Position numbers and translations under genes: made by a program. The notes under the pieces were generated by a model. The model was given only the letters and a program-made list of their open reading frames with translations, made no database searches and had not been told where the DNA came from. From the NCBI GenBank assembly GCA_014904985.1, contig MU129276.1, positions 1 through 37,546 on the forward strand: DNA of 37,546 nt, written 5' to 3'. This DNA comes from Hydnum rufescens UP504 (lineage: Eukaryota > Basidiomycota > Agaricomycetes > Cantharellales > Hydnaceae). This document shows, piece by piece, positions 31,899 to 37,546 of this stretch. How positions within the stretch are numbered: position 1 is the first letter of the stretch; each line of letters begins with the position of its first letter.

Positions 31899-33812
31899 CA
31901 CACACCGCCCGCTGCGGTGTGTGGTCATAAGGTAAGTTTATTCACTAGGGTAGATACAACAGCGCAAAAAGAGCATGCTCTTTTGCGCTCCTGGAATCTT
32001 TATACTAACCTATATTTTTGATTATTATTATTGATTGACGGCCTGGGCCAAGGCCGGACGAAAATGCATCCAAAACGACAATGGCCCAGCGGCACACGAG
32101 CCAAACCAAAACAAACAACCAACTGCACAAACAAGAACCCAACGACGATCGCACAATGCCCCATGAACCACAAACCCGCTGCGGCGGGTGGTTGGCACTG
32201 TTTAACGGAGTTACCCCCCCCCCAATAGGATACAGCCGCGCAAAGGAGCAGCGATAGCACTGCTCCTTTTGCGTGCTCTCATTTCTAACTTACCTTTTTT
32301 AATATTCTAGGTCACAATCTGGACCAACATCAGTACGAGCCCCAACCGAACTGTGCAAGTGAAAACCCGGACCAACGCCATCAAACTTGCCGAGCAAAGA
32401 ACCGACCCAAACCAGACACTTCGCCACGGCGGGTGTCTGGTTCTATCTATGTAATGTTATATACCCAACAGCGCAAAAAGAGCAGCAAAAGCTCTCTTTT
32501 TGCGCTACTTTGAATTATTTCCTGACCCCCTTCCATTCTTAGGATATGTCATGGAATGAAATGAAGCCCCCAACACGAATCCCGATCGGCCAGGGCCCCA
32601 GCGGAAGTACGCAACTAAAACCACGTTGAACGAAAACGAAGCCAAACGAAACCACGCCCAAACCAACGAAACCCCCCCCCCCCCCCCCTCGCCCAAATCC
32701 GACGAACCACGCCAATCGACGAAACCACGCCAAACCCGACGAAACCACGCACACCCAACGAAACAGCGCCAAACGAAAACGCAAAGGGGCAGCCACGCGA
32801 GGCCACACACCTCGCTGCGGCGGGTGTGTGGCTCGTATAAGTTAAGGCCAACCCCCCAATGGGCCAAAAAGAGCAGGCATCTGCGCTTTTTTGTGACTAC
32901 TTTTAGTTTTTTTAAACTTGCACATTATTATTCTAGGTATTGCCTGCCCTGAACAACTTACAGCAAAAATGAAGACCCGCCGAACGAAGCCCCCCCCTTC
33001 CCTGAACTGTCCACGCACTCCGCCAATGAAAACAACGAACGTGACCCGCCAAAACCTAAGTGACCAAACGAAACCCGCACCAAGACGAAACCCAGGAACG
33101 GACCCACGACAGGAGCCACAGAAAACCCGAGACGAACACACCCCGCTTCGGCGGGTGAGGTGGTAAATTTAAAGTAAGCATATGGTACAACCGCGCAAAA
33201 GGGAAGCAGCATACGCTGCTCCTTATTGCGGTGGCTTTTGTTTTTTGTTTTTTTACTAATGATATTATTTCTAGATTGTTCATCTGAACCTCGACTCCCA
33301 TCATGACCGCGACCCGCCCGAACAAACACGGGAACAACAACCCGCCCGCCAAACAAACCCGCAAACCGCAATCGAAAACACGACACAACCCGGATTGAAA
33401 CCATACCCGCCGAAGCGGGCGTGGTAACCTAAGGTAAGTATATGTACAACCCGCGCAAAAGGAGCAGCGTACGTTGCTTTTGTGTGGCTTTTCCTTTTTT
33501 CTTTTTCCTTTGTTTCTAACATATATATTTTTTTTCTAGGTGTCGATCCGAACCACAACCCATCGCGACCCCACCAACAAACACATGAGACAGCAGCCCC
33601 CCCCCAAACGAAACCGTGAACGGGAGACAACACAATACGAGACCGCGGGAAACCCGGACGAACCCCAACACCCGCTTCGGGCGGTGTAGTAATTTTTGAG
33701 GTAAGTATCGCCGTGTTAACTGCGATCGCGCAAAAGGGCAGCATATGCTTGCTCCTTTTGCGTGGTTTTGTTTTTTTTTACTCACTTATTATCTTTTTAT
33801 CTTTTATTATAG
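31899..33812 (+). repeat. Right-arm modules of copy B (splice signals on plus strand)
   Basis: Intron-like segments are 31932-~32030 (donor GTAAGT, perfect TACTAAC at 32003-32009, acceptor unclear), ~32200-32310 (donor unclear, TTCTAACTT, ATTCTAG), 32451-32542, 32841-32936, 33174-33274 (GTAAGC, TACTAAT, TTTCTAG), 33434-33539 (GTAAGT, TTCTAAC, TTTCTAG) and 33701-33812 (GTAAGT, TATTATAG). Each contains a hairpin B (31961-31989, 32238-32273, 32471-32505, ~32864-32895, 33191-33231, ~33453-33487, 33727-33764). Each is preceded by a hairpin A ending about 7-20 nt before the donor (for example 32411-32441, 32802-32832, 33136-33163, 33400-33425, 33667-33690). Exon-like spacers vary from 140 to 298 nt. 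Confidence 0.7.
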
Positions 33813-33957
33813 GTATTCTGGAACCCAACAGCCTGCAACCAAACCCTCTCCCCCCCCGACCCCAAACCTGCACCTGAACTGCCAACCGAAAACCTGTGGA
33901 CCCCTGCTGACAAAAACACGCGATCCCCGGTGAGGGGATATGTTATAATATATGTAT

Positions 33958-33976
33958 AATAAATAAATAAATAAAT
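33958..33976 (+). terminator. AATAAA repeat run, possible polyadenylation signal
   Basis: Overlapping AATAAA motifs follow the last right-arm module on the sense strand of its splice signals. Equivalent runs on the minus strand follow the last module of the left arm (~29586) and of copy A (14248-14264). The conserved position suggests a transcript 3' end, but it may only be a microsatellite. Confidence 0.4.
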
Positions 33977-34263
33977 TCAATATTATCAAACAAACACCCC
34001 AGAGGGCTATTGTATATAATAATGAATAAATAGTCATCCTGGTAAGTTGTATAGCCTGGTGACCTGAGGGTCATGCAATGTCTGAGTCTTGATTCTTCTA
34101 AGTCCAGTCTCAGCCAAGGTTTCGGCCAATTTTCGGCCCATTTCGGCCAATTCGTGGGCCAGGAGGTGAAAATCATTAAAAATGGCCATTTCGGCTGGAA
34201 TAGTGATGGACTACTTAGTACCATTATCTGCCCCGGAAGTGTACCTAACTAGGTAGGGCTTAG

Positions 34264-34807
34264 ATGACTGACCAAGGTGTATGTACTCCCAGAAACGCGC
34301 ACAAAGATTTCAGTCCAAGCACGAACAAGTACCTCATGGATGCTGTCATAAACAAGGAAAGCATATCGCACGGTATCTTCACGAAACTTGGAAATCGTCC
34401 TCCGCAGCATCAGGAAATCAGCTTGAGGATAACCTTGTGCGCGTACAAATATTGAAGCCACCCTCGTCAAACAATATCCCGAAAAAAGCGGAAAACTTCA
34501 GCTATCGCATTGGCCAGGTCATCAGGAATGCAAAGAAGACAAAGTACAAAACTTGGATAAAGAGAAAAATCCAATACCCCTAGGAGTAACTCGAAAACCA
34601 GTCATTCGTCTTCCCTACAAGGATCTTCCATTGATAACACCTCTCATTCTCCCACACATCCCCCCCAGCTTGAAAGACTTCCAGTACACCAAGAAGCTTA
34701 CCCCAGAACGATTCAAAAAGATAATCGACAATATCCCAACGACTTCCCTTTCAGAAGAAGAATGGACTTGCTGCTCTATGTGGTTGCTCAAAGGAAAAGG
34801 GGTCTTG
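34264..34807 (+). pseudogene. Ty3/Gypsy pol, linker between protease and reverse transcriptase
   Basis: Pol resumes immediately after copy B: DQGVCTPRNAHKDF, then STNKYLMDAVINK. After frame changes the segment KKLTPERFKK...SLSEEEW precedes the reverse transcriptase, as in Agaricomycete Gypsy pol proteins. The stops and at least two frameshifts (about 34455 and 34580) make it non-functional. It ends at the solo LTR inserted at 34808. Confidence 0.7.
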
Positions 34808-35458
34808 TGTCAGGGCCATGCTGTGGACGAGAGCACCCAAACAAATATAAAAACACAAGATAATTCCAGCTAAGTCCGGTGTAAGTCCGGCTAAGTCCGA
34901 GAGAATGCCGGGCAAGGAATGAGATAAGCGAGAGTTAGGAGGGCCGATGGAGCGGATCCAGCAGCCTGGAAGGGACTAGGCGGAAATGAGCATTGGCGTC
35001 CCTTAAGCTCGCGGAGTCAGACTGGATAATACTCGGAGCTAGTACCGAGTAACATGCGGAAATCCTGAGATTATGTAATATGAATTATGGAAATACATGA
35101 AGGACTGACCTGTAGTCCAGAGTACAGGAAATCCTGAGACCAAAGCTGGGGTCTCTGGACTTCGCTCTCGACTACTTATACATGATGACTATTACTACGG
35201 GGAGTGATCGCTAAACTGTGAGGTGGTTACAAGGGGGGACAGGAACAGAACAGGAACTCGGCCAGGGGAGTAACCGGAAGCAATGGGAAAGAAAGGGGAA
35301 ATAAGAAGAACAATATAGGGTTGAATCGGAAGTCAAACGACAGGGAAGCAAAGTGGACTTTGGGCGAAGGAACTAAATGGCAGAAACCGGACTGGAGGTG
35401 GGTGGACGAGGACTGGAGTAGACCGGAGTAGACCGGAGTTGGGGGCGAACCCTTGACA
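34808..35458. mobile_element. Solo LTR, 651 bp, with 5-bp target-site duplication TCTTG
   Basis: Termini TGTCAGGG...CCTTGACA form TGTCA/TGACA inverted ends. TCTTG occurs immediately before (34803-34807) and after (35459-35463). Removing the LTR and one TCTTG joins pol sequence: GLAFE on one side and, after one base shift, LERGIFKTEYFP on the other, the expected motif before the reverse transcriptase. It encodes nothing; the frames in it are noise. It comes from a different LTR family than 23161-23521. Recombination between two LTRs is the usual origin of a solo LTR. Confidence 0.9.
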
Positions 35459-37546
35459 TCTTGCATTTGAGATCTTGAACGAGGAATCTTCAAGACAGAA
35501 TACTTCCCAAGATTATGTTATGTGAAAACAGTCCCTCACATTCCATGGGAATGCCTCCATTCATCCACAAAAGCATTGTCGCCACACTCATCCAACGATG
35601 ATCAAAATCATTGGCAGCTGGGAAGTACAAAACATTTGGCCTCCTATCATTCCCAAATGGTTGCAGTAGCAAAACCTAAAGGGAGAGCAATTCAAATCGC
35701 CATGATTTACAAACCCCTAAACGCATCTCAGTTAATGGACTCAGGATTGCCACCAAACATACAGATGACTTTGCAGACAGCTTTGTGGGACACTCGGTCT
35801 ATATTTGTCAGATCTCTTATGCAGGATTATGAATGGACGGACGACTGGCAGAAGAATCCCAATGAACTCAACGACAAGCGATTCACCATTGGGTCCTGTA
35901 AAGCTCACAACACTTGCCCCAAGTATACATGAAACTCCATGCAAAATTCATGAAAACATCAGTTACACACATGATCGGCCTATTGATCCCAGATAGAGCC
36001 GAAAAAGCCTTTGTTGATGATGTGGCAGGAAAAGGACCAAAAACGCGTGGTAACAACGATAACCTATCTCTGAAAACCCAAAGATTCGACGTTCATATGT
36101 GAATTTACTCAGGTCGTTGCGAATTATCGCTACCTTCTCGAAGCCTGGATGTACGGCTCTGGATCGAAACTCGTACTAGCGACGCCTCTCATACAACTTG
36201 TGGGGAATGTTTGTTCAATGTGAAGGAAGAAGACCCCACCATGAAGTCATCACGAAAATAAAGAACTGGCCGCGCCCAAGAATGTGACACAAGTCCGCGG
36301 ATTCCTAGAACAGTTGGAGTTGCTCGAAAATTGGATTTGGCAATTTGCACAAAATAGCCAAACCCTCTCACATTACTCACCAAGAAGACCCCAATGAATT
36401 CGAATGATATGATCAAGCTGAAGAAGCCATGAATCAGCTAAAGGAAGCCTCCAAAACCTTCCTGCTCCGAAAATCCTTGAACATCGACATAGCCAGAGTG
36501 TTAAAAGAAGACGAACGCACCTAGATTAATGGCTTGTAACACTTCAAGTGGACAAAGCTCATCATTGCAGTAGGCTTGGATCGAATATCAAACCTTGGAA
36601 CGATGGACGTCACCCCCATTGTGTCTTTGGATCAGTTAACCAACCAACCGAGGCTGAGAACAAGTTTTCCCAGCCATCAATCGAATTAAAGGACTATTCA
36701 AGGCACTCAAGCCCAAAGAAATGACCTCTGGGGAATCCATTTTAGAGTGGAAGTGGACGCCAAATTCCTTAAAACAAACTATCAACACACCAGGATTACC
36801 AAATGCGGCTATGTCACGATGGATTTCCTATATCCAGCTATCGATTTTGAATGGTTCCATGTCCTGCAACAAAAACACCAAGGTCCTGAGGTGTATCCAG
36901 GCGCCCAGTCACAAAAATGACTAAGCCCAATTCAGAAGATGAACTGGAACCAGATGAACCAGGGCCATTTTTAATTTTCCACTTTGGCACGAGTTCTTGA
37001 AGGAATATGACACTGGGTCATGCATAGTTCCTCCAGCATCCCAGACTAACACGGCAACAAAGACATCAAAACGGGAGTCCTATGAAAGACATTACTTGAA
37101 TTCAGGCAAAATCACAACAATCTCTCAATCAAGGCCCCAAGAGAACACACAAAATGTTGTGGATTTTGTGGCTCTCTCCTATCAAGCCCATTTCATCTGG
37201 CTCAAACCAGCCCAAAATCACTCTCCCAACATTCCACAGTCCCAACACCCAGAAACTGATTCAGATATTAAGAGATACACCCTCACAAACTCAAGGATTC
37301 TGATGGAACAAGACTACTTGGGAAAGGATTCATACAACTACCTGAAACACATAAAAATACCCCCAGGATCCATAACACCAAATACATTCATGCCAGGGCC
37401 ACCAGACACTATTTTATGTACCTCAAGAATCCGTTGGAGAAGACCAGAAATGGCCAATTACCATTAAAAGTGATCCCAAAAACCTGGATGATGCGAGCTC
37501 GGCTTATTAAGGCTAATTCACCGGCAAGCTGTTTAAAGAAATACAT
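35459..37546 (+). pseudogene. Ty3/Gypsy pol: reverse transcriptase, RNase H, start of integrase (decayed)
   Basis: The pieces in order are: GIFKTEYFP and VPHIPWE (35485-35550); YKPLNASQLMDSGLPPN (RT, ~35710-35760); DDFADSFVGHSVY in another frame; and FVDD (36010-36021), the YxDD catalytic box. HHEVITKIKNWP, NEFE, EEAMNQLKEA and LLRKSLNI follow (36230-36490, the RT-RNase H boundary region). The RNase H region has INTPGLPNAAMSRWISYIQL (36780-36845). Near 37420-37460 RIRWRRPEM marks the start of the integrase zinc-binding domain, continuing past the window. Stops and shifts occur every 50-150 bp, so no activity is expected. Confidence 0.82.

Larger units (their letters stand above)
29443..34272. 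mobile_element. Hairpin/intron array element, copy B (4.8 kb palindromic element)
   Basis: The ends are inverted: GTCAGTCA at 29443-29450 and TGACTGAC at 34265-34272. They are followed inward by matching subterminal blocks (CTAATTAGGTAC and a GGGGCAG word on the left; CTGCCCC and GTACCTAACTAG on the right). It sits inside pol. Flanking CAGGCTG (29436-29442) and CAAGGTG (34273-34279) may be an imperfect 7-bp target duplication. The two arms carry the same module series in opposite orientation around a central palindrome (31224-31855, centre about 31543). No transposase or other protein is encoded; the long frames follow repeats. CpG is abundant, unlike copy A, so copy B is probably younger. 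Non-autonomous status is inferred. Confidence 0.8.
25622..37546 (+). mobile_element. Ty3/Gypsy LTR retrotransposon with nested insertions, runs off right edge
   Basis: It comprises an upstream LTR-like region, an intact gag (to 28790), an aspartic protease in a shifted frame, and pol segments continuing to the window end. These appear in the order protease, linker, reverse transcriptase, RNase H, start of integrase. Pol is interrupted at 29443-34272 by array element copy B and at 34808-35458 by a solo LTR. The two flanks of each insert join into continuing pol sequence. Downstream pol carries many stops, so the copy is dead even without the inserts. Confidence 0.85.

Noticed and set aside
29725..33812. 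Integron-like gene cassettes or mitochondrial double-hairpin elements
   Set aside because: No integrase or attachment-site signature. The region is nuclear, lies inside a Gypsy element, and carries spliceosomal introns.
34808..35458. Coding region or pol linker between 34.8 and 35.46 kb
   Set aside because: Exact TCTTG duplications and TGTCA/TGACA ends show that it is a solo LTR.

Overview
The window looks like a repeat-dominated piece of nuclear genome from an Agaricomycete (mushroom-forming) fungus. The grounds are a KDZ transposase with a cysteine-rich N-terminus, a Ty3/Gypsy element with the pol layout common in Agaricomycetes, a Tad1-like LINE with RNase H, and short spliceosomal introns. 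The species cannot be named from this sequence. I see no intact host gene. Almost everything is a mobile element or a relic of one, many nested inside each other.

Layout. 1-3428 (-): decayed KDZ transposase gene running off the left edge. 5218-6219: foldback (inverted-repeat) element. 6.9-8.0 kb (+): broken, unrecognised gene with a 53-nt intron. 8052-10206 and 10334-12577: two back-to-back long palindromes, the second with a 25-N assembly gap near its centre. 12.6-13.5 kb: an inverted, diverged copy of 6.1-6.8 kb. 13978-23160 (-): 'copy A' of an unusual hairpin/intron array element. It is split by a ~0.87 kb insertion (15738-23008), which is itself split by a 6.4 kb Tad1-like LINE (16320-22711, 13-bp target-site duplication). 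23161-23521 (-): an LTR with a polypurine tract, then a minisatellite. 24348-25424: two 539-bp tandem units followed by a tRNA-like head with Pol III-type boxes. 25.6-37.5 kb (+): a Ty3/Gypsy retrotransposon (gag intact, pol decayed and running off the right edge). Its pol is interrupted by 'copy B' of the hairpin/intron element (29443-34272) and by a 651-bp solo LTR (34808-35458, TSD TCTTG).

The most unusual content is the hairpin/intron array element, present twice. Each module has a ~13-bp stem hairpin (A), a canonical 5' splice site 7-11 nt later, a 13-17-bp stem hairpin (B) inside a ~91-112-nt intron, a CTAAC/ACTAAT-like branch site, a polypyrimidine tract with TTCTAG, and then a GC-rich, highly variable exon-like segment. 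In copy B the element is a 4.8 kb palindrome. Its two arms carry splice signals pointing outward from the centre, and each arm ends near an AATAAA run. No conserved reading frame links the modules. I do not recognise this architecture as a named element class.

Copy A and the LINE are strongly CpG-depleted while copy B and the Gypsy gag keep CpG. This suggests that older insertions went through methylation- or RIP-like deamination and that copy B is younger.
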